Source: Torreya grandis (lineage: Eukaryota; Streptophyta; Pinopsida; Cupressales; Taxaceae). Taken from it: a stretch of 64,000 nucleotides of DNA. The DNA is taken from the NCBI GenBank assembly GCA_037957365.1, contig JARHVA010002372.1, positions 723,501 through 787,500 of the forward strand, in the 5' to 3' direction. Shown here piece by piece: positions 23,826 to 35,619 of this stretch. Numbering within the stretch: the stretch's first letter is position 1; the number at the start of each line of letters is the position of its first letter. Position numbers and translations under genes: made by a program. The notes below the pieces were generated by a model. That model was not told where the DNA came from and ran no database searches. It saw only the letters and a program-made list of their open reading frames with translations.

Positions 23826-25000
23826 TGTAGACACCTAAATTACATTTAGTGTTGAAATGCCCCTAAAACCTATTAATTATTCTTAACATTAAAAATATAA
23901 CTCATGACATTTTCCCTCTTATGAATAATTGAATAAGTCAAATTTAATCAATTGTGCACACCTTAAATCCAAATTTAATTATTAAATTTAAATTTTACAC
24001 CTCGCCCAACATCTTCCACCTTAATCTCTCTCACATGTTGACTTTCCCCAATTGATCCCAAAGCTTACTAAAATTCCTTTGAGTTATCCCTTGAGTTGTC
24101 AAATAGTTTGACTCATTATTGGTGACTTAGTTAACTATCCCCATGTTTATTTCATATATTTGAAATGGTCATCATCCTCATGAATGAGACTAATTATTCA
24201 TTGTAAATTATTTATATTAATACAAATAATCCTCCACCATTTGATCTTTCCTTCAAAAATATATAAATAAGCATGAAATCCATCACTTTCATCATCCTAA
24301 CTTATGATAATGAAGTGATATAAAATTCACAAGTGAATCCAAAGTGAATAAAAGCCATAAAAGAGCATTTTTCACCAAAACACTTCCCATTTTACCTTGC
24401 AATTTAGTAATGAGAAACCACAATTCAAAGAGAGTTAATCAAATACACATTGCAATGAAAGAAGTTTTTTGAAACTAAGGTATAAGTTTGTGTTGTTTCT
24501 TTTGTTTGTAGCTCTATCTTGGTTTGAGATATTTTAGATTAATATTTTTTAGTTTAATTTAAATTTCTATATTTTCTTCAATATAGTATAAAAATCAAAC
24601 ATGAGTCAGAAGAAACTTAATACTCAATAATCAAAATATTGTAATATGAGAATTAACATAATTAGTAATAAAATATTTTGGAAGATACATTATATAAGTA
24701 AAATATAAACATTTCCTCACATCCTCATGAATATGGGATTATCTTTCATAATGACCTAAAAATACACCTAAACAAGCTAACTAAACATGTGTAAATAAAA
24801 CCATAAAATGGAATAAATACATACACTAACACTAAAATACTCTTATGGACCTCAACTCTATCCTGATTCCAATTATAGAGTTTGAGTTTCAACTAGGATA
24901 AAAGATGTTTTAGATAATAATCATGTATTTTTGTGTGATTTTGAATTTTTAATGTTTGGTTTTGCCTTTTAAATATATTCTTTTGTTTTAATGTTTTGGA
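23826..25000 (+). repeat. Element G 3' LTR (end uncertain)
   Basis: The LTR starts TGTAGACACCTAAATTACA, a start I know from Tat-clade LTRs. A TATA string lies at about 24258-24270. No second copy lies in the window, so the end is not defined. It must be before about 25400, where element H sequence begins. Confidence 0.6.
24256..24270 (+). promoter_or_regulatory. TATA-like box in element G LTR
   Basis: AATATATAAATAAGC lies about 430 bp into the LTR and would be the core promoter for element transcription. It is supported only by sequence and position. Confidence 0.45.
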
Positions 25001-25859
25001 TTTTAAATTTTATGTATTTTGACTATTCCTCCTCCATATAGATTCAAAAAACAAAATGTGAGTGTTAAAAATGACTATCACTAGAAAAATTATAGTTACT
25101 CATTATTAAAAAGAACTTAGAGAGCATGGTCTCTAAGATTTTTATACTTGCATGTTAGATAAGAGTGTTATCCTGAAACTGACCCTTTTATGCCGATAGT
25201 GGAATGAAATAGGGGAGAGGATGTAAATGAACATGGAATAATTGAGTGACCTTAAATTTAAAAAAATATGTAGTGTGAAAATAATAAAATGACAAGTATG
25301 ACTCTAAATCATAATAAATAGTGTAACTAATGGGATACGTGTGGAATAGATTGTTATAGTTGATACCACAAAATAATATGATTAAATTTAAGATTATGAA
25401 GTCATAATTCTCAAGTATTACATTATTTATTAGGGAATACACTTAACTAATATTGAAGACAAAAATGATTTATAAAATGGAAATTTGATAGGGAGACCTA
25501 GTCCTATCCAAGGTTTTATAATATAACTCACAAAAATAAACCCAGAAAGGTGGGAAAAGAGATTAAATTTGTAAAATGATGAACTGATGACCAAAAAGAG
25601 ACTTAGAGATTAATTGGGAAAATTAAAAGGAAAAAAATATATATTCCTGAGGATGGAAAATTCATATCCATGGTCTTATGATGAACTCATGTTTTAAAAG
25701 AAAGAATATAGATAGACCAAAGGACCAACAATGGAAACTAAGGCTCTTGAGATTGATGTAATGCTACACATTGGGAATATTTTATGAAAAACCTACAAGA
25801 AGTGTTAGAATTATAGTATATATAAATATATGAAATATATAGGATAATAATAGTAAAAC

Positions 25860-26060
25860 ATTTAAGTAAAATATTTCTTTAAGAAATAAGAATGATTCAG
25901 TTTTTTGAAAATATGTCCATTAGTTTTTAATATATAAATACTAGGACCAAGAATGTCTTTGATGAGATACAGTCCCAACCATTTTTTAATGTACTTTCCT
26001 TCATGGGTATAATCTAATTTAAGGAATAAGTCAAAAATATGGAAAGTATGAACCTTGAAT
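25860..26060 (-). pseudogene. Element H integrase C-terminal (GPY-like) tail
   Basis: The minus strand reads IKKWLGLYLIKDILGPSIYI followed by LKTNGHIFKKLNHSYF. This resembles the chromatin-proximal end of a Tat integrase, with a W-LG-Y core in place of W-LGPY. It follows the RNase H region by only about 100 bp, so the catalytic core of integrase is missing. Confidence 0.6.
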
Positions 26061-26099
26061 TTATTATTATTTTGTTTAACAATGTTAACTTTATATTGG

Positions 26100-26660
26100 T
26101 GATAAATTATAAATCTACCATAATCTTTGTCGAGTGGTGATACATTTTATGTGGAAGATTAGAGAATCATTATTGTTTTGAAAATAATAAGGTGATGTCT
26201 ACATTTAAATATGGAAATATGAATCATGAAAATCTTGATGAGGATAAAATAGATATGTTGATGAAGTGAGAGAATCAACTATTACATTTTTCTCTCCTAG
26301 GATGGGTTCAATGGTAAATGAAGCAAATCCCTTAGTAAATGTAGTGTAAAGTTAATGATATGCGATATTTTTTTCACTTTTAAATTAATAATTACTATTA
26401 AATTGATGACATATTATTTTTGAATCACCTAAGTCATGCAAATACTAGATATCTAAATCCATCACAACTCACATGCCTAATATAAGGGCTCCATATTCAA
26501 CCATGTTATAACTGACATCAAAGGTTAATCAAAAGTCTAGAGGTGTGATTCTACCATGGGGTTCAGTTAACATGTATCCTATGACAAACTCCTTGAATAC
26601 ATTATGATCCATCAAAGTGAAGTGTCCAAGTACCTTAAAGCAAGTTGATTGTAATTTCTA
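26100..26660 (-). pseudogene. Element H archaeal-type RNase H
   Basis: The minus strand shows GHFTLMDHNVF, then LTFDVSYNMVEYGALILGM, in which the Glu of EY.AL is present. YLHDLGDSKIICHQFNSNY with the Asp follows, then LGEKNVIVDSLTSS. Spacing and order match the second RNase H of element G. Stop codons (TAG in place of Gln) interrupt. Confidence 0.7.
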
Positions 26661-26849
26661 GTAATTGTTATATGACCACTTTAGATTTAGTGATAGAAGT
26701 AAGGTGGTTAGGTTTTTCAAGATTCTTTGCTTCAAGATCAGTAGTGAAATAATGAAAATAATATTTTAGTTAAATTTATTGATTAAGATATTCAATATAA
26801 AGAATATATTTATTAGGAAGAGTATCCTAAAGGTGATTAATAACTTATA

Positions 26850-27150
26850 AAGGGGCAACCACAAGTTGATATGTGATGACCTATCCTTTAATAGATTTTT
26901 TGTGTAACAATTCAGAGATCAAATTACATTAATAGAACCATCCATTTTCTAATTCTATATCTAGGTAAGAAAGATTTGACAAAAATGATTAAGTGGATCG
27001 AAATTAATAATAACATAAGTATTTTGATAGAGCATATAATGGCAAAGATTTTAAGCTATGAAATATATAGCTAGATAATCAAGTTCTAATTTTGTGTAAC
27101 ATTTTTCATAGTCTATTTAATTCTTGATTGATGTAATAGATGGCATGTTA
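26850..27150 (-). pseudogene. Element H first RNase H remnant
   Basis: CHYMLYQNTYVIINFDPLNH on the minus strand corresponds to the HY.L...DPLKY end of the Ty3/gypsy RNase H, also visible in element G near 14310. The catalytic half is too damaged to read. Confidence 0.55.
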
Positions 27151-27399
27151 TCTATTAACTTTTCTTATTGAGTGATCATTTCCCCAATTGATAAGGTAGT
27201 AGATTATGTATACAAGATGATTGGATGATAATTTGAAAGTAGTCAATGAGTATGAGGATGAAGTAAGTATTATTTCATTCTATAAAATGTTTTTGACATG
27301 AATTAGTCCATTCTAGAGCATTACCTTTCTTAAGAAGGGAATTAATAGAGTATATTTGGTAAGCCATTTCAAGAACAAAGTTTTCAATTTACCCAAGTT

Positions 27400-28120
27400 T
27401 CCTAAGGTATGTGCATATGTCTAGAATGGATCGAGGAATAAGCATGTTTATAATAGATTTGATTTTAGCTATATTAAAATTAATGCCTCTATGGAATACT
27501 ATAAATCCTAATAGTTTACTAGAAGTGACACCAAACATGCATTTAAAAGGATTAAGTATGAATTTGTATATGATGAGTTAATTGAAGATGATGGATAAAT
27601 CATGAATATGATTATCATGATGTTTAAATTTGGCAATAAAATCATCCTCATATGTTTTGACAATTTTATGAATGATATCATGGAAAATATTGGTCAATGT
27701 ACATTGATAGGTAGATCTATAATTTTTTAGGTGAAAAGGAATTTTAATGTAGCAATAGATTTCCATTTAGTGGTAAGTGTTATTTTATATTGATCCTTTA
27801 GAGTTATGTGAATTTTTTTTATATCTAAAGAAACCTTCCATGAGTGATAAAATTTCATAACTAGTGGTGGAATAGATAGTGGCATCAATTGATTGTAGAG
27901 GAGTTATCTTTTGGACATGTTAAGTTTGGGTTGTGAAAGTCTATGCATATGCAGATAATGAAGGTAATTGTTTATGAATAGGGATAATACTTGAAACCCA
28001 TTTTGGGTAACCAATAGGTTTAATGAATTTAGGATCCAGAATTTTGATGATTTATTTATGTCATAAAATTTAATTATTAGGGGGACATTTTCATTGCTTT
28101 TTCCACATGGGTTTGACATC
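27400..28120 (-). pseudogene. Element H reverse transcriptase
   Basis: The open piece 27578-27766 (minus) shows TYQCTLTNIFHDIIHKIV, then YEDDFIAKFK. The catalytic box (27641-27652) is YEDD where Tyr-x-Asp-Asp with Val, Met or Leu at x is usual, a Glu at the second position. Upstream, 27904-28119 and the segment near 27800 hold degraded palm and fingers sequence. Frameshifts separate these pieces. Confidence 0.75.
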
Positions 28121-28299
28121 TGGGTAGGTTATTATATTATGTAAAATGATGTTAGGATCAATTCCAAGCATGTATTCATATGACCAAGTGAAAGCTTCAT
28201 GATATTAGTAAAAAAGAGACTAAACTTATCATGTTTTTCAAGGTTTAGTTCTTTAGAGATAGTGGTAGGTTATAAACATGTGGGGGTACCATACTTGAT

Positions 28300-28753
28300 T
28301 TTTTAGTTTACTCTATCAACATATAATTTCCATCTTAGAAATGATATGGAGCTAGATGGAGAGAAGAAATATGATGCATTTAGGATCCACACTAGAAAAA
28401 AAATTGTTAAAGCAAGTGATATTTTATTGAAAGTGGTCTAGCTTATGGTGTTGGTGTGGAAGTTGAGGTTCTTTAGCATGGAGGATTTCTAATATAGCTT
28501 CATCATTAGGAATCATGGGTAGGGGTAAATAATATTTGACATATACTTTGACTTAGATGATTTAATTACCTTTTTTATCATATTTATAATGTATTTGTCT
28601 CACATCAATAGCTTTAGCATCTAGAGTAATGTCATAAAGTACAATAGAGGGAAAATATTTTGTTTTGAGGTTAATTCAAACTGTATCAATTTTTTCAATA
28701 GATGCGATTATAGATGATGAATTTGGATTAATTATGTCATTCAATTTATATTG
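28300..28753 (-). pseudogene. Element H protease-RT linker remnant
   Basis: The minus-strand frame reads SSSIIASIEKIDTV, INLKTKYFPSIVLYDITLDA and VKVYVKYYLPLPMIPNDEAI in sequence, a coherent hydrophilic linker between protease and RT. It ends at the left border of element B, so its upstream continuation should lie right of B. I did not find it near 61700. Confidence 0.5.
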
Positions 28754-28758
28754 GACAA

Positions 28759-29600
28759 TGTTGATATTTTTGTCCTAAAAGTGTCAAAATGTCATGTAAC
28801 CTAAGGGAGACCCATTACTTTTTTGGAAAAATGCCTTAAAATGACCTAGGACACTCGTTTCCCTAAGCCCAATAGAAACTAGAGATCTAGGTGCAATACA
28901 AAGTTACAAATTGCATCTAGACCTCTACTTCCCACTTTACTCATAGCTAGTAGAAATTGAAGATTAGAATGCAATTTCATCTTGAAAACTTTAAAATTTC
29001 TTCCCAACCTCCACTTCCTACACAACTCATGCTTGTTGAAAATTGGAACCCTAATTACAATTTACAACTTACAAAATTACAAAATGAAAATGAAGTTCCA
29101 CTTCCCACAAATCACATACCCCATGGAAATCATAGATTAGAATGAAATTTTCAACTTGCAAACTTTCAAATTACTTCCCAACTTCTGCTTCCTACACATC
29201 AATCTAATTATAAATTGGAACTTTGATTGCAATTTGTAACTTGCAAAGTTACAAATTTTAACTCAAGTTTTGCTTCTCATTGACTACCCTTCCTATGAAA
29301 ATCAAAACTCCAGTTGAAAATTACAACTTCAAAAGTTAAGAACTATGCCTCAAGTTCCACCTTACCATTTTTAAAGAACCAAACTATCCTATAGAATTTT
29401 TAGGTCAATGTGAAAAAAAAAATTACAAAGTTACAAAGTTGTAAAGTTTCTCCTAGACTCCAAATTTTTGAACCTCCCATCAACTACCAACCTAGATGCA
29501 TTTATTATATAGGATATATAAGTCTAAGTAGGGTTAATTATAATTCATTGTTAATTTTCTAAGTATGAGATTGGAGCTTCGTACCTCAAATGATGACCCT
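28759..29600 (+). repeat. Element B 5' LTR (right end uncertain)
   Basis: It starts TGTTGATATTTTTGTCC and matches 61154 onward, for example CTAAGGGAGACCCATTA and AGAAACTAGAGAT. Identity in the first 140 bases is roughly 85 percent by eye. The body is made of about 84-bp tandem units. The partner breaks off near 61690, so the right end here cannot be fixed. CTATTGACACCAAACC near 29613 might be near the end. Confidence 0.7.
28890..29400 (+). repeat. About 84-bp tandem repeats within element B LTR
   Basis: About six units share a pattern TGCAATTT.ACTTGCAAA, TTACAAATT..., CTTCC and TTGGAAC or similar. Unit starts fall near 28892, 28970, 29054, 29139, 29222 and 29308. The same array occurs in the 3' LTR at 61285-61690. 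Confidence 0.65.
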
Positions 29601-30175
29601 GCTATTGACACCAAACCATGATGCCACATCGAGCATTACAACCATGAACTAAAAACCTCCATTACCATCTCATTCAAAATGGTATTCCACTATTTATTTC
29701 ATGTATTCCCAAAATCTTTCCATATTTTGAAGAAAGTATTAGTTTCCATTTTTTCATGCAAAAGTTAGGGTTTTAATTTCATTTTGCTCATAATTTCTCA
29801 TAGTTACTCATATTATTATGAATTATCTATGGGGTTTCCCAAAGAATTGTCTACATTTTTCAAAATATTTTCAAGTGTTTTTATATGTCAAGAAACCTAG
29901 GTTTTTAAAAAAATTTGTAAATAACTAATCAAATATTAATTTGAGGATTCATTACATAGTCCTTGTAAACTTTTCACTTACCAAAACTTTTCTAAAACCC
30001 ATAGGATTTACCACCTATTTTTAAAATGCCACAACTCCATAGACTTTTCCACTACACTGAGCAATTATAAAACCCATTATATTTTTCCCTAAAGATTGTA
30101 GTGTTTTGAAACCACCATCTCTACCAGTCTTTTTCCCTGTAATAGCAACCCCAATCTAAGTCATAGTTTTCACCT
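29601..30175. other. Element B spacer between LTR and ORF1
   Basis: AT-rich non-coding sequence that probably holds the primer site and leader. I cannot recognise a tRNA complement with confidence. CTATTGACACCAAACCATG near 29613 is the nearest candidate region. Confidence 0.4.
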
Positions 30176-33100
30176 ATGTTTTGTAACTACAAATCCTGCC
30201 AACTCTATAATTGGTTTCCCCCATTAGATTCCCCAGAGTCCATGTCTAGAAAGGATATGAAATTCAAATCCAAGGGACCTGATGTCCCACTCAACTTGGA
30301 ATCCAAAAATAATGAGATCATAGACACAAACCAAGGTCACATTGACCTAGGTGATTTTTAGACTAGAGTGAACATTACATTCAAAAATGACTAGATTTGA
30401 AGCATTTACAACTATGGACTACCTCAAGTAGTAGCTTTTCCATATCAATGCAGACCCTACATTGGTGTTCACATTGGAAAATCATTATGATGTAGATAAG
30501 ATATAAGTGTTGAATGACAAAGGGGAAAGAATTCTAAACCTAGACCTTGATTTCATAGAATTAGTGTCCCTAATACCTAAATATGAGAGTTTCCTTGATA
30601 TAACTCATAAGTCATAAAATAAACTATATTAGGACAAAAACACTAGATATAAAATGGTAATTAATAAAAAATGGCTAAAGGTCTCTAGGGCTAAATCCAT
30701 AATATTTCCCAAAACATTGGCAAGAATACATTTTAAGGATGAAGTGGTGATCTAATCATAATACTACATAAAATCACATGCAACATAATGAAAAGAACTT
30801 CCAAGACTATATATACCAATACATATGGGTAATCCACCAAAAATAAGTATTACATCTATTGGGCACAACTGATAAGTGAGTCCATCCACAAGCAATTGAT
30901 GAAAGTCTATAATACTGAGAAGTTCTATATGACTTCTTATCTAGTCTACATATTAGTTAAGGGGAGAGACTTACTAGGATTAAATATAGTAGCTAATAAA
31001 ACAATAAAGTTCTCCAACTATTATCTTGACCTCACTCTTGAGGAAAGTAGGTAACACTTCAGAAGAGTAAAGGATGAATTTATCTACTACATCATAGTCA
31101 TGTTTGCCAAAGCACTTGAGAAGAAGAGATTCTCTAATGTTGCTAATTTAGAGATAACAAACATTGGATCCTTTTTCATTAAAATCCTGACATACTCATA
31201 CATCAAAGTAGGGGGATTCAATTTTTTTCCTTACACCCTCCTAAGGTATGTGAGTGATAAATGTGATTTAATGGAGCTTGTGAGGAAACTAGTTTAGACT
31301 CACAAGTTACTATCAAGAAAACACAAGTCAAGAATATATTTCCCCATTAGCATATGGAGGTATACATGTCCTTACTTATCCAAATCCAAGTGTGAAAACA
31401 TTGAAATGACTCAGATGATCTTGAATTCTCTGGAGGCAAGCCTATTCTATTATGTAAATGACAACATCACTAGTGTATTGGGGATCTCAACATATTCCCA
31501 TGTCCCCTAATATGAATACTAATGGGAGGACTCTCAATATGAGGAAGAAGTAATACTAAAGTACTATTCTAGGATGACCTTGAATCAGATTAAGGCTTTT
31601 AACATGGAACCAATCCATTAAGACTTGGTAGATGATGAATTCCTAGTAGACAAAGTCTACTATGATGATAATATATATGCTCAACCCATTTTAGTAGTAA
31701 AGTGGTCCATTATTGAGTCTTTCTCATTAATGGATATAAATACTAATGTATAAATAAAAAAATAAACTAGATTAGGAGTAAAGGGGTCAAAGTGACCAAG
31801 GAAATAGTGAGAATCAATGAAAAGCTAAGAGAGATCAAGGAGAAGGGAGTACCACCATCAGTAGATGGTTCAAACAATAGAAACCTCCCAAAATAGGTAG
31901 ATAGGTTAGTGACTTCCCATAAGAGAAATCAAAATTCAAAGGCCAATAGAGGATAATAAAGTAGTCAAGGATCATTATTAGATCATCCAATAGTGATTAC
32001 AACTGAAGATACAACTACTATTGAAACACCAATAGTTTTTACTCCTATCTTTGTTATAGTCCCTCTTTCTATCTATGTCATTCTTTCAGCTTTGACACCT
32101 CTTCCTCCTATTTCCACTCCAACTTCACCTTAATAAAATATCCCCTATATTTACACCATCTCACCTATGCCAAAAAATCCATTACCTATTATTTAATAAA
32201 TTTAATTGGACACTTAGTTTTCACTTCCACTCCCTTGTTCCATAATTCCTCTCTCTTCCATAATTTCACTCCCGAATTCTATAGAAACTTCCATCTCATC
32301 TCTAATCACCACTTACACCCCATTAATCACTAACACCACATATCAGTATATAGTCATATATTCAGTCATCCTAATTAAAATTCTCTTGGTCATCCCAACC
32401 CTTGGTTACCTTCCCCATTTCATCAACTTTGAGTATCCCCATAACTTTGATTCATTCAATCATGGATCTAGATTCTACACTCCCATAGTTTCCCATTTTT
32501 CAACTCCCTATGCCTACTCCTTCATTAGTGTCACTTCCATCTCCCACACCCCTAATAGGAACATTTGTTTCTACTGCACCTATTCTTCCCATTTTTATAA
32601 TAACCCTAACCCCCATAAAAGAGGTAGAGATAGAGAAATTAATTAATAAAAATATGGCCTCTCAACCCATAGATGGGGAAGAGGTTGCAAAGACATCTAC
32701 CAAAAACTCAGTGGCCATATTAGTGAAGGATACAACACTCATCACCATGACTACTAGTTCAACAACTTCAGCTACAAATTCATAATTGGAATTGCTTGGG
32801 CAAAAAGATGCTACCCATAATTGTATAGTAAATATAGTGGAGATGAAATAGAAATAGATGGTGTCACCAAACACACATGATTTTGGCCTCATAGATGCAT
32901 TTAAGAAATCTAAGATAACTCTTAGAACCATATCAAGAATATTATATCATTCATCAAGGGAGAAGTATGTAGATATTGAAGTCCCCCCACCAGACAAACA
33001 AAAGGAAGATCTCGTAATGGGGGATTACCAAATATAAAAGGTTCACCTTGGTCATCCTACAAGAGAGGGATTGAAACATGATGCTCAATCCAATGTTAAC

Positions 33101-33990
33101 TACCTTTTTGATAAAATGGATAGTGACTAGGTCACTAAGGATGAATTAAATAAGACTGAATAATTGATGACTACATTAAATAAGTTCATCAAGGTCACTA
33201 CCCAACAAACATAATCTATTACCTAGATCTTAGACCAAGAAACACTTGATTTAGTAATGAATATTGGTATGATGGGAAGGGATATAAAAGGTTGGGAAAA
33301 AGAGCTCATCTCAAATGGAAACAAAGTTATTAAATTAGTAATGGACCACTATAATAATATGAAAGAGAGATGGGAAACTTTAAGAGAGAAAATAAGTAAT
33401 TATCAGGAAAAGATATAAAGATTGAATCTTTTCCATCCAAAGTTGATAGTTGTGGACACAACTAAAACTAATATCTTCATTGTAAAAAATATATTGAAAA
33501 TTGATGCAAAGCATGAGGAATTAGATAGAGTAACTTAGTTCAGAATAAAGATACTTAGAAAGTATAAATAAATCCAAGGCTACACATAACAAGGCCAAAA
33601 ATATGCTATATGACATTGAATATTTTCTAAAATAATTATAATTTCAAGTGATAGATCATCAAAACTAGATCCTTTTAGCTTAAGAATTTTAAGATAAATT
33701 TAAAGGATTGGTCAAAGGATAGTTAGCATGAGACAAGATAATCAGCTTGAGCTCCATCCACCATTTTATTAGGTACCATAATACATTGGATCAAATGGGG
33801 AAAGAGACTCAATAATACAAGGTTGCATGAAGGGTTCTCTCTGACATAATTATAGAATGTGAAATAAGACACTTGTAATCTTTTGGTCTAGATGAAGATC
33901 ATATCCTAGAGATCTTCAAGATTTTTGATGCATATATTGGAAAGACACAGGTAAAGAAGGACAAAGAGTCTTTAGAATTTTGGGTTGTAG
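30176..33990 (+). pseudogene. Element B ORF1, unknown protein upstream of gag
   Basis: A long decayed coding region with a plausible start at 30176 (MFCNYKSCQL). The N-terminal half looks globular: INADPTLVFTLENHYDV near 30440, LVYILVKGRDLLGLNIVANK near 30945, then an open piece 31100-31297 with VGGFNFFPYTLLRYVSDKCD and on to DDEFLVDKVYYDDN near 31640. The middle (32000-32640) is Ser/Thr/Pro-rich. The C-terminal part (32655-33540) is charged and probably coiled coil, with DHYNNMKERWETLREKISNY near 33335. No zinc knuckle, protease or RT motif is visible. Ogre-type elements are known to carry an unrelated ORF1 of unknown role at this position. Confidence 0.55.
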
Positions 33991-35619
33991 ATTAATTCTT
34001 TCCATCAAATAACATTCTATATATTAAATTTCCTTATTATATAACATATTGTAAAGTTATAGATTGAAAATTTATACTATCATTTTGACAACTCTTTTTG
34101 AGAAAGAGCCTCTTGTAATTTCCATCTTCCTTTTTGACAGGTTGAAATTTGTATAAGGCAAACTTGTAAATCACACTTTCCTTTTTACCAATTCTAAGTT
34201 GTTATAATTGGAAAAGTACATATTGTAAATTACATTTCCAATTTTGTCAAAATTGGATGACTTAAAAGTTGTAAAAGTCCTAATGGAAAATTAAAAGTTA
34301 GGTTTTAAAAATATAACCTAATGTTATCTAAGATCTATCTATTATTCTAAGTTTGAGTTTCACTTTTGGCACCCCATTGCATGGAGAAGATATAGTAGGT
34401 CATTTGAAGAAGAGGAAGGGGTTGCATGAAGATTCTCAATATTCCTTCATGCCTCTAGTATTTCCTAAGAATTCACAATAGTTGCATGCTATTTCTTTCA
34501 CTTTTTTACCTTGTCAAATGCCATTACAACTAAATATCATTCCCCCTTTGCATGGAGTTTCTAGATTTTTAATCTCTTCAACTTGGCATGGGTTTTTTTG
34601 TTAACTGCATCTCTTCCAAGAGAAATCATTGTATATATATGGGTACTATGGCATAACCCATTTATCTTTTTATTTTTAGGGAGATTATTCTACATTTTGA
34701 ATAAGTTATCTACATGTTGTAACATGAAAAATGGGAATAGATTGAATACTGTTCTTTCTTATATGTGTTATATTTATGTATGTAAGGTTATTTATCAAAC
34801 TTGTGGATGCTTATATTCTTATTTGAATCACAAAATTTAATTTTTGGTATTCTTTTAACATTTTGAAAGATTGTTTGATTAAAAAATAAATAATCTTGTC
34901 CCTTGTATGATAAATACCCAATATTACCTTTGGTTTCACATTTGCATGAGTTTGTGCTCCAATAAATTTCAATATATTTATTGTTCTATTATGTTCATTC
35001 AAATAAAGCATTAAAATCCACTAAAAATATTTGGTGCAATCACCATTTCTAGTTTTGTAATTTCATTTCTAGAACTCTTTTCTCCTAGTCAATCCCTAGT
35101 TTATAAGCAAGATCACTAAGAAAAAAAAAATTCCACATGAGTTGGTAGTTTATCAATTACACAAAATTTAGTGAAAATAATCTATCTTTATCCATAGGTT
35201 TACCTCAATTATCTAAGGTCATAAAGCTCTGAGGTGATCCCATTGTATCATTATATTTTTTCATAATGAGTTACAACATCAAGACAAGTGTAAAACTTAT
35301 GTGATAATAGTTTTTGGCACACTCAATAGGACCTAAAAATTATTACTAAGAGATTGGCTTTATTCTCATCAATAATTTTAAGAGTATCTTACTCATTCCA
35401 AAATAATCTAGTGACTCCACTGGGTTAGGGATTTATAAATTCAAGGTTGATGTATGCCAAAGAAATAAACAAGATCATCTACTAAAGGTAAGAAAGCTGA
35501 TTTTTAGGAATTGTCATTTACATATAAAAAAAGATCAAGATTATTCATACCTTACACTATATTATATCCCATAAATCTATTTGTATCTCCTTCAAATATC
35601 TCTATAAATTTCATACCTC
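33991..35619. other. Element B spacer between ORF1 and gag
   Basis: Non-coding. It contains TAGTGACTCCACTGGGTTAG at 35409-35428, which resembles a leader string I associate with Tat-clade elements just upstream of gag. The rest (34000-35400) has T-rich tracts and short open frames of no recognisable type. It may hold a promoter, a splice region or the remains of another insertion. Confidence 0.4.

Larger units (their letters stand above)
8448..25000 (+). mobile_element. Element G: Tat-clade Ty3/gypsy retrotransposon
   Basis: A plus-strand gag-pol can be followed through domains in the order gag, zinc knuckle, protease, RT, RNase H, second (archaeal-type) RNase H, integrase with a GPY module, long 3' non-coding region, polypurine tract, 3' LTR. 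Two RNase H domains, with the archaeal-type one after the first, and a long 3' tract before an LTR starting TGTAGACACC are features known for the plant Tat clade. Element F interrupts the second RNase H. No matching 5' LTR is present in the window, so the 5' end is lost or beyond element A. Both limits given are approximate. Many stop codons show it is long dead. Confidence 0.85.
25440..28753 (-). mobile_element. Element H: Tat-like Ty3/gypsy pol remnant, minus strand
   Basis: The minus strand carries a degraded pol in the order protease-RT linker (28750-28300), RT (about 28100-27400), RNase H (about 27150-26850), archaeal-type RNase H (about 26650-26100) and an integrase GPY-type tail (about 26050-25860). 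Element B inserted at its upstream side (28759), so gag and protease are not adjacent. I found neither LTR; the left limit is approximate. Confidence 0.75.

Noticed and set aside
28759..29600. CRISPR-like array from the 84-bp repeats
   Set aside because: Units are degenerate and tandem, with no unique spacers; the context is a plant LTR.
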